Shown: in pieces, positions 1-7,015 of the stretch
Layout: each line of letters opens with the position of its first letter
Position numbering within the stretch: the first letter of the stretch is position 1
From: CAZDKO01 sp964506075 [NCBI: uncultured bacterium]
GTDB lineage: Bacteria > CAZDME01 > JAYEMH01
Direction: 5' to 3'
Assembly (NCBI GenBank): GCA_964506075.1
Contig: CAZDKO010000030.1
Coordinates: forward strand, 1-18,137
DNA length: 18,137 nt
The notes under the pieces: model-generated
The model's database searches: none
What the model was told of the DNA's origin: nothing
Seen by the model: only the letters and a program-made list of their open reading frames with translations
Position numbers and translations under genes: made by a program

Positions 1-694
1 CGGCGATTCTGGTCGTATCTTTAAAACCCGGGCCAACCAGCTTCAGCCAAAAGGCTGTATCGGGTTTTTCGTTTATCAGTTTCAAAACCAATCCAACCGA
101 TACCAGGTGAGGCAGATGACTGAAAAGAGCGGTTAAACGGTCATGTTGAGCCGGAGAAATCATCTGCACTTTTGAGCCTAAAGACCGCCAGAGTTCTTTT
201 ATTTTACTAAAAGCGGCGGGCGTTGTTGTTTTCCCCGGGGTAATAAAACAAGTAGCCTCATTAAAAAGGTCGCTCCCGGCTATGTCTATACCTCTTTTTT
301 CCGAACCGGCGATAGGATGACACCCCACAAAAGGGTTTTCCCGGGGGAGAGTCTTTTCGGCAACTTTAACAATATCTTCTTTACTGCTGCCGACGTCAAT
401 TACTATAGCGCCGGGTTTTAAATAAGGGGTTATTTTTTTAAGAAATTCTATTATTAATCCCACGGGAACAGCCAGAACCACTAAATCTGCCTGTTTAACT
501 TCAGCGTTAAGATTGACAAAACCCTTATCAATCGCTCTTTTTATTATTGCCTTTTTAATGGAAGATTGACGATGGCCAATACCGATTACCTGCTTGGCTA
601 ATTTATTTTTCTTTATGGCTAAACCCAGTGAACCGCCAATTAATCCTACTCCGACTATAGCTACGGTATTAAAAAGTGGCTTGTTTTTTCTCAT
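1..694 (-). CDS. tyrA: Prephenate dehydrogenase (TyrA), C-terminus cut by window edge
   Basis: Oxidatively decarboxylates prephenate to 4-hydroxyphenylpyruvate with NAD(P), the tyrosine branch of aromatic amino acid synthesis in the cytoplasm. I translated the minus strand by hand. The N-terminus (MRKNKPLFNTVAIVGVGLIG...) has a Rossmann dinucleotide motif GVGLIGGS at about residues 15-22. It is followed by VLAVPVG, VIDVGSSK, the family signature HPIAGSEKRG, the active-site stretch SHLPHL and GFKDTTRIA, where the window ends. About 231 residues are visible; the helical C-terminal dimerisation part lies outside. The ATG at 694 is preceded in frame by a TTG (697) and then a TGA stop, so the start is fixed to within one codon. 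A GGAAAG lies about 14 nt upstream, which slightly favours the TTG. It is the most distal visible gene of the aromatic operon, 50 nt after aroF. An arogenate-specific enzyme cannot be excluded. Confidence 0.93.
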   Translation of the reverse strand, partial: MRKNKPLFNTVAIVGVGLIGGSLGLAIKKNKLAKQVIGIGHRQSSIKKAIIKRAIDKGFVNLNAEVKQADLVVLAVPVGLIIEFLKKITPYLKPGAIVIDVGSSKEDIVKVAEKTLPRENPFVGCHPIAGSEKRGIDIAGSDLFNEATCFITPGKTTTPAAFSKIKELWRSLGSKVQMISPAQHDRLTALFSHLPHLVSVGLVLKLINEKPDTAFWLKLVGPGFKDTTRIA

Positions 695-744
695 CAATCA
701 GAACGTTACTTTCCTTTAAATTTATAAATAGTAATATTTAAATC

Positions 745-1758
745 CTATATTTCTCTTCCTACCGCCCGTGCGACTTTCTCGACGGCCTGCATTAAATTAA
801 TAAATTTATCCGGCAACAATGATTGTGCCCCGTCAGATAAAGCTTCTTCCGGATGAGGATGAACTTCAATCAGTAATCCATCAGTCCCCGCGGCCGCGGC
901 TCCTAACGCTACGGCTTCTACTAAACCCCATTTTCCCGTAGCGTGGCTCGGGTCGGCAATAACGGGTAAATGGCTTAACTGCTTAATGAGCGGAATTGAA
1001 CTGATATCAAAAGTGTTTCGGGTCGCATCTTCAAAGGTCCGGATACCCCGTTCACACAGGATTACTTCATAATTCCCGCCGGCCAGAATATATTCAGCCG
1101 ACATAAGCAATTCCTTGATAGTGGACATCATTCCTCTTTTTAAAACGACCGGTTTTTTACAAATGCCCACTTCCTTAAGTAAAGTAAAATTCTGCATGTT
1201 CCGGGCGCCAATCTGAAAGATATCCGCGTATCGGGCGACTAATTCTACATCCCGGGGATCCATTATTTCAGTTACGACCGGCATATTGACTTCATCGCCG
1301 ACTTCCCGTAGATATTTTAAACCTTCTTCCCCCAACCCCTGAAAAGAATACGGCGAACTTCTGGGTTTAAACGCCCCTCCTCTTAAAATATGTGCCCCGG
1401 CTTTTTTGACCTCTCTGGCTATTTCCAGAAGAATTTCTCTGTTCTCTATAGCGCATGGACCGGCCATAACGATAATTTTATTGCCGCCGATAACGACATT
1501 TTTAACCTTTATTTTTGTTCCCTCTTTTTTAAACTCCCGGCTGGCCAGTTTAAAAGGTTTAAGAATGGGCAAAACTTCCTCCACACCCGGAAAGGCCTCC
1601 AGAGGGATGCTTCTTAAAACCGCTTCATCGCCGATAGCCCCTATAATAGTTCTTTCCACACCTCTTGATATATGGGGGGTTAAGCCCAGACTCTGTAATT
1701 TATCTTTTATATGTTCAATTTGTTCTTCAGTCGCTCCAGGGCTTAAAACAATTATCAT
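745..1758 (-). CDS. aroF: 3-deoxy-7-phosphoheptulonate (DAHP) synthase, type I-beta with N-terminal ferredoxin-like domain
   Basis: Condenses phosphoenolpyruvate and erythrose 4-phosphate to DAHP, the committed first step of the shikimate pathway. The 337 residues match the Thermotoga-type enzyme in length and layout: a ferredoxin-like regulatory domain (about 1-65), then a TIM barrel. Visible signatures are [11 protein letters not shown] (98-108), [17 protein letters not shown] (127-143), IGARNMQN (183-190), LKRGM (206-210), CERGIRTFE (235-243) and ADPSHATGK (268-276). The metal ligands known for the T. maritima enzyme fall at the same numbers here: Cys102, His272, Glu298 and Asp309. The N-terminal domain in that family carries feedback inhibition by Tyr/Phe, so similar control is likely. 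A strong GGAGGT (1766-1771) sits 7 nt before the ATG. It lies 55 nt after hisC and 50 nt before tyrA in the same operon. Confidence 0.97.
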   Translation of the reverse strand: MIIVLSPGATEEQIEHIKDKLQSLGLTPHISRGVERTIIGAIGDEAVLRSIPLEAFPGVEEVLPILKPFKLASREFKKEGTKIKVKNVVIGGNKIIVMAGPCAIENREILLEIAREVKKAGAHILRGGAFKPRSSPYSFQGLGEEGLKYLREVGDEVNMPVVTEIMDPRDVELVARYADIFQIGARNMQNFTLLKEVGICKKPVVLKRGMMSTIKELLMSAEYILAGGNYEVILCERGIRTFEDATRNTFDISSIPLIKQLSHLPVIADPSHATGKWGLVEAVALGAAAAGTDGLLIEVHPHPEEALSDGAQSLLPDKFINLMQAVEKVARAVGREI

Positions 1759-1813
1759 CTTTATTACCTCCTTTATCTTAACCCTTAGTTCACTCTGGAA
1801 CTATTCATTCGTA

Positions 1814-2896
1814 TTATGATAATACCTTATTCAAAGTTTTAATAAAACGCTCATTTTCTTTGGAAGTCCCGATACTAACCCTGATATAATTTTCTAAATC
1901 ATATTCTTTGAGCGGACGAACAATAACCCCTTCTTTAAGCATTTCAGAAAAAACTTCCTCTCCTTTCATCGGCATCTCAATTAAGATAAAATTCGCTTCA
2001 GTAGGTATATATTTTATCTTTTTTTGGGTTAATACCTTATATAAATATTGCCGTCCTTCTTCAACGGTTTTTTTCGTTTTATTGACAAAATCCACGTCCT
2101 TTAAAGCCTCGGTCGCCGCTATCTGGGCTAACCTGTTAACATTAAAAGGTTCACGCATCTTATTAAGATAAGCAATAATATCTTTAGACCCTATTCCATA
2201 ACCGACGCGAAGACCGGCTAAACCATAAGCTTTTGAAAACGTCCTTAACATCAGCGTATTGGGTCTTTCCTTGATTAAATTTATGGTTTTCGGATAAGAA
2301 GAACTGCTGACAAACTCGGCATAAGCTTCATCAAAAACAATCAAAACAGAATCCGGAATGCCGGACAGGAATTCTTTTATTTCCGTCTGGGTAACAATCG
2401 TTCCCGTGGGATTATTGGGATTATCAATAAAAATCATCCTGGTTTTTTTCGTTACCGCCCGGGCTATGGCTTTAAGGTCAAAGCGGAAATCTTTAAGTTT
2501 AACTAAAATAACCTCTCCCCCGAATTTTTTTATAACCAGTGGATAGATAACGAATGAAGGCCAGCCGGTTATAGCTTCGTCTCCCGGGTCTAAAAAAGTG
2601 GCGGCCGCCAGCATCAATATTTCATCCGAGCCATTGCCGATTATAAAATAATCTTCCCCCAGATTCCATTTTTTCTCAAGCGCTCTTTTTAAATAAAAAC
2701 AGTGTCCATCCGGATAAAGATTAACACTTTCTATATTATCCTTTAAAGCCGAAAGAGCTTTAGGTGAGGAACCCAGAGGGTTTTCATTAGAGGCCATTTT
2801 AATAACGTCCTCTAAATCCAATTCTCTTTTTACCTCTTCAATCGGTTTACCCGGCTGATAAGGAGTAATCTCGTCTAAATTTTTTTTATTTGCCAT
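1814..2896 (-). CDS. hisC: HisC-family aminotransferase (histidinol-phosphate / aromatic aminotransferase)
   Basis: A PLP-dependent fold-type I aminotransferase of 360 residues, normal length for HisC. Visible motifs are SNENPLGSSP (36-45), GNGSDEIL (87-94), the IDNPNNPTG loop (157-165), VFDEAYAEF with PLP-binding Asp189, the Schiff-base lysine Lys222 in SKAYGLAGLRVGYG, and the substrate-carboxylate arginine in YIRVSIGT (Arg339). The family uses histidinol phosphate, but members in aromatic operons also transaminate phenylpyruvate and 4-hydroxyphenylpyruvate. Its position 2 nt after pheA and upstream of aroF and tyrA makes the aromatic role the likelier main job here; that is inference from context, and no other histidine gene is present. 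The ATG follows the pheA stop as TGA-GA-ATG, so it is probably translated by coupling. Confidence 0.93.
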   Translation of the reverse strand: MANKKNLDEITPYQPGKPIEEVKRELDLEDVIKMASNENPLGSSPKALSALKDNIESVNLYPDGHCFYLKRALEKKWNLGEDYFIIGNGSDEILMLAAATFLDPGDEAITGWPSFVIYPLVIKKFGGEVILVKLKDFRFDLKAIARAVTKKTRMIFIDNPNNPTGTIVTQTEIKEFLSGIPDSVLIVFDEAYAEFVSSSSYPKTINLIKERPNTLMLRTFSKAYGLAGLRVGYGIGSKDIIAYLNKMREPFNVNRLAQIAATEALKDVDFVNKTKKTVEEGRQYLYKVLTQKKIKYIPTEANFILIEMPMKGEEVFSEMLKEGVIVRPLKEYDLENYIRVSIGTSKENERFIKTLNKVLS

Positions 2897-2898
2897 TC

Positions 2899-3957
2899 TC
2901 AGCCTCTTGGATAGGAACCCAGAACTTTAAGGTACCGGCATTCTTTCTCTAATTCTTTCAGGGCCTTATTTACCCTCGGTTCGGTAATGTGCCCTTCCAG
3001 ATCAACAAAAAATATGTAATCCCAGGCCTTTTTTCGAGAAGGTCTCGATTCTATTTTGGTTAAATTAATTTTATTCATTGCAAATGGTTTAAGCATTCGA
3101 TAAAGGGCGCCCGGGCGATCCTTGACTGAAAACATCAGGGAAGTTTTATCCCGGCCGGTTGATTTAGCCAGGGTATTGCCGATAACCAAAAAACGGGTGA
3201 CGTTACCGACCATATCCTCAATTCTCTCAGAAACAATGTCAAGTTTATAAATAGACGCCGCCAGCTTACTGGCAATCGCCGCCGCTCCCTTTTCTCTCTT
3301 AGCTCTCCTGGCTCCTTCCGAGGTACTGGTAACTTCAATAAGTTTCACGCCCGGAAGATTATTTTCAATCCAGTTACGGCATTGAGCAAACGCCTGCCAA
3401 TTGGAATAAATTTTATTTATTCTCCTAAGCGAGGTATTGGATAATAAATAATGAGAAACTTCTAAAAGTATCTCGGCGCATATGGCTAAATCAGAATCTA
3501 TAAACATATCCAGAGTGTGGCTGACCACTCCTTCTGTAGAGTTTTCAACCGGAACCACGCCGTAATCAGCCCGGCCTTTAGTTACTTCCGTAAAACAGTC
3601 GTTAATAGTCCGGACAGGAATATATTTAGTCTGCGTGCCGAATTTTTCTATGGCGGCCATATGGGTATAGGTCGCTTCCGGACCAAAATAAGCAATGGAA
3701 AACGGTTTTTCCAACGCTAAAGAATTAGACATAATTTCCTTATAAACAGACTGGATTGCTTTGGAAGATAAAGGACCTTTATTCTTTTTTATTAAATTGT
3801 TATAAATGGTCCGCTCCCGGTCAGGAACATAGATATCCTGTCCCTGTTTTCTTTTTAAATTTCCGATTTCAATAGCTGTTTGCGCTCTCTCATTAATTAA
3901 CTTAAGTATTCCCTCGTCAATCTTATCAATTTTCCGACGCAGAATTTCTAACGACAT
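2899..3957 (-). CDS. pheA: PheA: chorismate mutase / prephenate dehydratase / ACT domain
   Basis: A bifunctional enzyme that converts chorismate to prephenate and then phenylpyruvate, the phenylalanine branch. The 352 residues carry an AroQ-type chorismate mutase (about 1-80, with Arg8, Arg24, Lys35 and the VPDRER segment 44-49). Next is a prephenate dehydratase domain (about 86-262: FGPEATYTH 91-99, VPVENSTEGVVSHT 135-148, TSTSEGARRAK 210-220, the catalytic GNVTRF 251-256). Last is a C-terminal ACT domain (about 272-350, with PGAL 282-285 and ESRP 303-306), which binds phenylalanine in relatives and implies feedback inhibition. One mild oddity is SNWQAFAQC (185-193), where the family usually has an SHPQ-type motif. 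The start is set by GGAGG at 3967-3971, 9 nt upstream and inside the end of scpB, so the two genes overlap by 32 bases. Confidence 0.96.
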   Translation of the reverse strand: MSLEILRRKIDKIDEGILKLINERAQTAIEIGNLKRKQGQDIYVPDRERTIYNNLIKKNKGPLSSKAIQSVYKEIMSNSLALEKPFSIAYFGPEATYTHMAAIEKFGTQTKYIPVRTINDCFTEVTKGRADYGVVPVENSTEGVVSHTLDMFIDSDLAICAEILLEVSHYLLSNTSLRRINKIYSNWQAFAQCRNWIENNLPGVKLIEVTSTSEGARRAKREKGAAAIASKLAASIYKLDIVSERIEDMVGNVTRFLVIGNTLAKSTGRDKTSLMFSVKDRPGALYRMLKPFAMNKINLTKIESRPSRKKAWDYIFFVDLEGHITEPRVNKALKELEKECRYLKVLGSYPRG

Positions 3958-4489
3958 CTTCTTCTACCTCCTTTAATTCCTCGATTCTGGGAAGTTCAGA
4001 TATAGATTTTAACCCGAAACAATCAAGAAAATAATCCGTGGTGCGATAAAGTAGCGGCCGTCCGGGAACAGGTTTTCTTCCCACGATTTTAATCAATCGC
4101 TTCTCCTCTAAACTATGCACCATTCCATCAACATTAACGCCCCGGATAATTTCAATTTCCGCCCGGGTAATCGGCTGTTTATAAGCAATTATAGCCAGTG
4201 TTTCCAGGGCTTGTTTACTAATCGTATTTTTCTTCTGAGAAGCAAAAAATCGCTTCAGCCACGGGGCAAATTCAGGCGTAGTGGTAATCCGGAAACCCCC
4301 GCCTATCTCGATAATCTGTAAATTGCGGGCTTTTTCTTTATATTCACTCTGCAGTTCAAGCAACGCCTCGCGAATCTCTTTTGTATCCGCTTCTTCACCC
4401 ATCACTTCTTTAATCTGCAGAATCGATAGGGGTTTGCTGGAAGTAAATAACAGTACTTCAATAACATTTTTTATTTCTGATAAATTCAT
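3926..4489 (-). CDS. scpB: Segregation and condensation protein B (ScpB)
   Basis: The winged-helix (kite) subunit of the bacterial SMC-ScpA-ScpB condensin, which compacts and segregates the chromosome in the nucleoid. Length is 187 residues, typical. Family features are visible in order: an N-terminal winged helix (IKNVIEVLLFTSSKPLSI near residue 6), a GGGFRITTTPEFAPWL segment, then the highly conserved second winged helix with SKQALETLAIIAYKQPITRAEIEIIRGVN and a GRPLLYRTTDYFLDCFGL end. The start overlaps the scpA stop in an ATGA arrangement with no clear Shine-Dalgarno of its own, so translation probably depends on coupling to scpA. The C-terminal tail (EELKEVEEDVVRN...) is acidic and also holds the pheA ribosome-binding site. 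Confidence 0.96.
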   Translation of the reverse strand: MNLSEIKNVIEVLLFTSSKPLSILQIKEVMGEEADTKEIREALLELQSEYKEKARNLQIIEIGGGFRITTTPEFAPWLKRFFASQKKNTISKQALETLAIIAYKQPITRAEIEIIRGVNVDGMVHSLEEKRLIKIVGRKPVPGRPLLYRTTDYFLDCFGLKSISELPRIEELKEVEEDVVRNSASEN

Positions 4490-5223
4490 TTTATTTTTCT
4501 AAAAATCCTTATTTCCCCGAAAACGCTATTTTGTCTGGCCAGAATTCTTCTCTGTTTAATTAATTCCAGCAAAGCCAGAAAGCAGACCACCGCGTCTATT
4601 TTCGTAGTAACATTTTCAAATAATTCCCCGAAGCTAAAATTTTCCTTTTCTTTGAGTATATTCATTATTTCTTCTATTTTTTCTTCCACCGTTACCGGAC
4701 TGCGGGAAATTTCGGTAATGAGATTGTCTTCTACTCTATCCAGGACCTTTTTAAAAGCTGAAATTAAACCGAACAGGTCAACGTCAATGATATCGTTATC
4801 TTCTTGAACTAAAATACCTTCACCGCGATTAAAAATTTCCTGACGCTGATTAACCAGGGTATTTAAATGCTCAGCCGCCTGTTTATACCGTTTATATTCC
4901 AGCAAAGCTTCAACTAATTCTGTCCGGAGATCATCTTTTTCTTCATCGTCAGTGCCGGGTTCTTCCGGCAAAAGCATCTTTGATTTTATATACATTAAAG
5001 TTGAGGCAACAACTAAAAATTCACCCGCTATATTTAAATTTAAATCTTTCATTACCTTTAAATAATCCAGATACTGACCGGTAATCTGAATTATAGGAAT
5101 ATTATAAATATCTATTTCCTCACTTTTTATCAAATGAAGCAAAAGTTCCAGAGGTCCGGAAAAAGCGTCCAGTTCCACCCGAAAACTTTCCTTTTGTTTG
5201 GATAAATTTATCAAATCACCCAT
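4486..5223 (-). CDS. scpA: Segregation and condensation protein A (ScpA)
   Basis: The kleisin subunit that bridges the SMC heads and binds an ScpB dimer. The 245-residue product starts with a short lead, then the family hallmark FSGPLELLLHLIKSEEIDIYNIPI (about 20-44), a helical segment with LNLNIAGEFLVVASTLMYIKSKMLLPEE, an acidic linker (about 95-105), and a C-terminal winged helix (about 195-240, ENFSFGELF...KIDAVVCFLALLELIKQ) that docks on SMC. It begins 29 nt after the trpS stop. The nearest GAGGT is about 22 nt before the ATG at 5223, too far to be ideal. An in-frame stop (TAA) lies 7 codons upstream and the FSGPL motif needs an early start, so this ATG is preferred, although the start site is not strongly supported. 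It is followed directly by scpB. Confidence 0.95.
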   Translation of the reverse strand: MGDLINLSKQKESFRVELDAFSGPLELLLHLIKSEEIDIYNIPIIQITGQYLDYLKVMKDLNLNIAGEFLVVASTLMYIKSKMLLPEEPGTDDEEKDDLRTELVEALLEYKRYKQAAEHLNTLVNQRQEIFNRGEGILVQEDNDIIDVDLFGLISAFKKVLDRVEDNLITEISRSPVTVEEKIEEIMNILKEKENFSFGELFENVTTKIDAVVCFLALLELIKQRRILARQNSVFGEIRIFRKIK

Positions 5224-5252
5224 CTTCTTATTTTGTAATATTTACCTCTATC

Positions 5253-6236
5253 TTACATTACGCCCATTTTATGACGAACATCTTTTAACGTCTCGGCGGC
5301 GACTTTACCGGCCTGGGCTTTACCTTCCTCTAAAATTTCTTTAAGTTTTCCCGGTTTATCTTCCCATGATTTTCTTCTGGTTCTGAATTCATCAAGGAAT
5401 TCAACTAAAAATTTCGCTAAAATAGATTTACATTCGGTACACCCTCTCTCCCCTTTCTTGCAACTTTCTTTAATTTCTTCTGCCCGGGCGGGATGAAAAA
5501 TCTTATGATATGAAAATACGCTGCAAACACTGGGGCGGCCGCTGTCCGTCTTTTTTATCCTTTGCGGGTCAGTTATCATACTCATAATCTTTTTCTGGAT
5601 TGTTTCGGGTGAATCCACCAGTGCAATAAAATTACCGTAGCTTTTACTCATTTTCCGGCCGTCTAAGCCTAAAATTTTCGGGGTATCGGTTAATATCGGT
5701 TCGGGCTCCGGAAACGTCTGTCCATAGAAATGATGAAACCGGCGAACAATCTCCCTCGTTAATTCCAGATGCGGCAGCTGGTCTTTTCCGACCGGAACAG
5801 CACTGGCTTTATAAATAATAATATCAGCGGCCTGTAAAACCGGATAACCGAGATAGGCATAAGTAGAAATATCCCTGGTTTTTATTTCTCTCATCTGCTC
5901 TTTATAAGTCGGGCATCTTTCCAGCCACGATAAAGGAGAAATCATGGAAAGTAAAAGATGTAATTCGGCATGCTCTTTTACCTCTGATTGAATAAAAAGC
6001 ACCGATTTAGCCGGGTCAATACCGACGCTCAGCCAGTCAAGAAGACATTCTCTGGTGTTATTTTTTATCTCTCTGGGGTCGGCGTATTCACTCATTAAAG
6101 CGTGCCAATCGGCAATCATAAAAAAACAATGATAACTTTCCTGAAGGCTAATCCAGTTTTTTAAAGCCCCTAACCAGTGCCCCAGATGAAGTTGGCCGGT
6201 CGGCCTCATACCGCTTAAAATTCGTTTTTTACTCAT
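5253..6236 (-). CDS. trpS: Tryptophanyl-tRNA synthetase
   Basis: A class I aminoacyl-tRNA synthetase that charges tRNA-Trp. Length is 327 residues, the normal compact bacterial size. The start MSKKRILSGMRPTGQLHLGH contains the HIGH-type motif as HLGH (17-20), and KMSKSYGN (195-202) is the KMSKS loop. QAADI (135-139), VPVGKDQLPHLELTREI (147-163) and MITDPQRI are further TrpRS signatures. The stretch PSVCSVFSYHKIF followed by CKKGERGCTECK is also typical of the family. An AGGAG lies 10 nt before the ATG, in the 15-nt gap after the M50 protease gene. No T-box-like leader is visible in front of this operon. Confidence 0.97.
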   Translation of the reverse strand: MSKKRILSGMRPTGQLHLGHWLGALKNWISLQESYHCFFMIADWHALMSEYADPREIKNNTRECLLDWLSVGIDPAKSVLFIQSEVKEHAELHLLLSMISPLSWLERCPTYKEQMREIKTRDISTYAYLGYPVLQAADIIIYKASAVPVGKDQLPHLELTREIVRRFHHFYGQTFPEPEPILTDTPKILGLDGRKMSKSYGNFIALVDSPETIQKKIMSMITDPQRIKKTDSGRPSVCSVFSYHKIFHPARAEEIKESCKKGERGCTECKSILAKFLVEFLDEFRTRRKSWEDKPGKLKEILEEGKAQAGKVAAETLKDVRHKMGVM

Positions 6237-6251
6237 TTTCCATACACTCCT

Positions 6252-6863
6252 TCACCCGGCTAAAACCCTATAGATGGGCCAGACCATCAGAGCGAACATC
6301 ACGTCAATTACTCGTAAGAATAATAAGCCGATTATTATCCACATCCCGTAAGGCTCTATTCGGCTGTAAGAAACAGCGGCTCCCCTGGGCAATAATCCGG
6401 AGATAATTTGATAACCATCCAGAGGAGGCACGGGAATAAGGTTAAAAAATGCCAGCACCAGATTAATCAGAATGACGTTATTTATGAAAATCGGCGCCAG
6501 CGTATTCGGTAAAATAAATCTGCTCCGTAAAATGATGGAAAAAAGAACCGCCGTAATTATATTGGCTAAAGGACCGGCCAGTCCAATCCAGAGCATATCT
6601 TTTCTGGGATTGCGTAAATTATTAGAGTTAACCGGAACCGGTTTAGCCCATCCGAATACAAAAGGCGAGCGAAAAAGAATTAAAAAGAGCGGTAATATGA
6701 CCGTTCCTAACGGGTCTATATGCGCTATAGGATTAAGGGTGATTCTCCCCATGCTTCTGGCGGTTTTATCGCCTAATTTATCAGCCATCCAGCCATGGGA
6801 AGCCTCATGAACCGTAATCGCGATTGCAAAGGCCAGTATTTGTGAAATATATATTAATATCAT
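6252..6863 (-). CDS. Site-2-protease-like M50 membrane metalloprotease
   Basis: A small multi-pass membrane zinc protease of the M50 family, of the stand-alone YwhC-like type without PDZ domain. It has 203 residues with about five hydrophobic segments. The zinc site HEASH is at 19-23 in the first membrane helix, LAGPLAN at 95-101, and the third-ligand motif NLIPVPPLDG at 141-150, with Asp149 as the presumed ligand. GWAKPVPVNSNNLRNPRKDM (71-90) is characteristic of this subgroup. Its substrate is unknown; relatives cut transmembrane segments of regulatory proteins. It is the first gene after a strong promoter (6918-6946). Only this ATG leaves a complete first helix, yet no purine-rich ribosome-binding site precedes it; the leader just upstream is AU-rich. 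A role linked to trpS or scpAB cannot be deduced from position alone. Confidence 0.92.
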   Translation of the reverse strand: MILIYISQILAFAIAITVHEASHGWMADKLGDKTARSMGRITLNPIAHIDPLGTVILPLFLILFRSPFVFGWAKPVPVNSNNLRNPRKDMLWIGLAGPLANIITAVLFSIILRSRFILPNTLAPIFINNVILINLVLAFFNLIPVPPLDGYQIISGLLPRGAAVSYSRIEPYGMWIIIGLLFLRVIDVMFALMVWPIYRVLAG

Positions 6864-6917
6864 ATAATAATTTAAAGAGGGGTTAACTATTGTTTTAAAA
6901 ATAAACCTTAACCTTGT

Positions 6918-6946
6918 ATGTTAACATCAATTATTCTCTATGTCAA
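6918..6946 (-). promoter_or_regulatory. Sigma70-type promoter of the M50-trpS-scpAB-aromatic operon
   Basis: On the minus strand a perfect -35 box TTGACA (6941-6946) is separated by exactly 17 nt from a -10 box TAACAT (6918-6923). Transcription would start near 6911, giving a leader of about 48 nt before the M50 start codon. It lies just after the barrel gene terminator. No other convincing promoter was seen between here and the left end, and spacing within the following genes is 55 nt or less. Confidence 0.75.
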
Positions 6947-6963
6947 TGATTTTCCCTCTCAAT

Positions 6964-6997
6964 AAAAAAACCCCCGGGCAAAGTCTATGCCCGGGGG
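6964..6997 (-). terminator. Rho-independent terminator of the outer-membrane barrel gene
   Basis: On the minus strand CCCCCGGGCA (6971-6980) and TGCCCGGGGG (6988-6997) form a perfect 10-bp G+C-rich stem with a 7-nt loop, followed by seven T residues (6964-6970). The plus-strand side has no T-run after the stem, so it acts in one direction. It starts about 18 nt after the barrel gene stop codon and cleanly separates that gene from the following operon. Confidence 0.93.
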
Positions 6998-7015
6998 CTT
7001 TAAAGCTAAGTCCGG

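Noticed and set aside
1406-1819. Plus-strand open frame of 137 codons across the aroF gene
   Set aside because: It lies opposite a very well conserved DAHP synthase, has no ribosome-binding site or recognisable motif, and is expected as a shadow of the coding strand.
6472-6810. Plus-strand open frame of 112 codons opposite the M50 protease
   Set aside because: It mirrors conserved protease codons and has no family features, promoter or ribosome-binding site.
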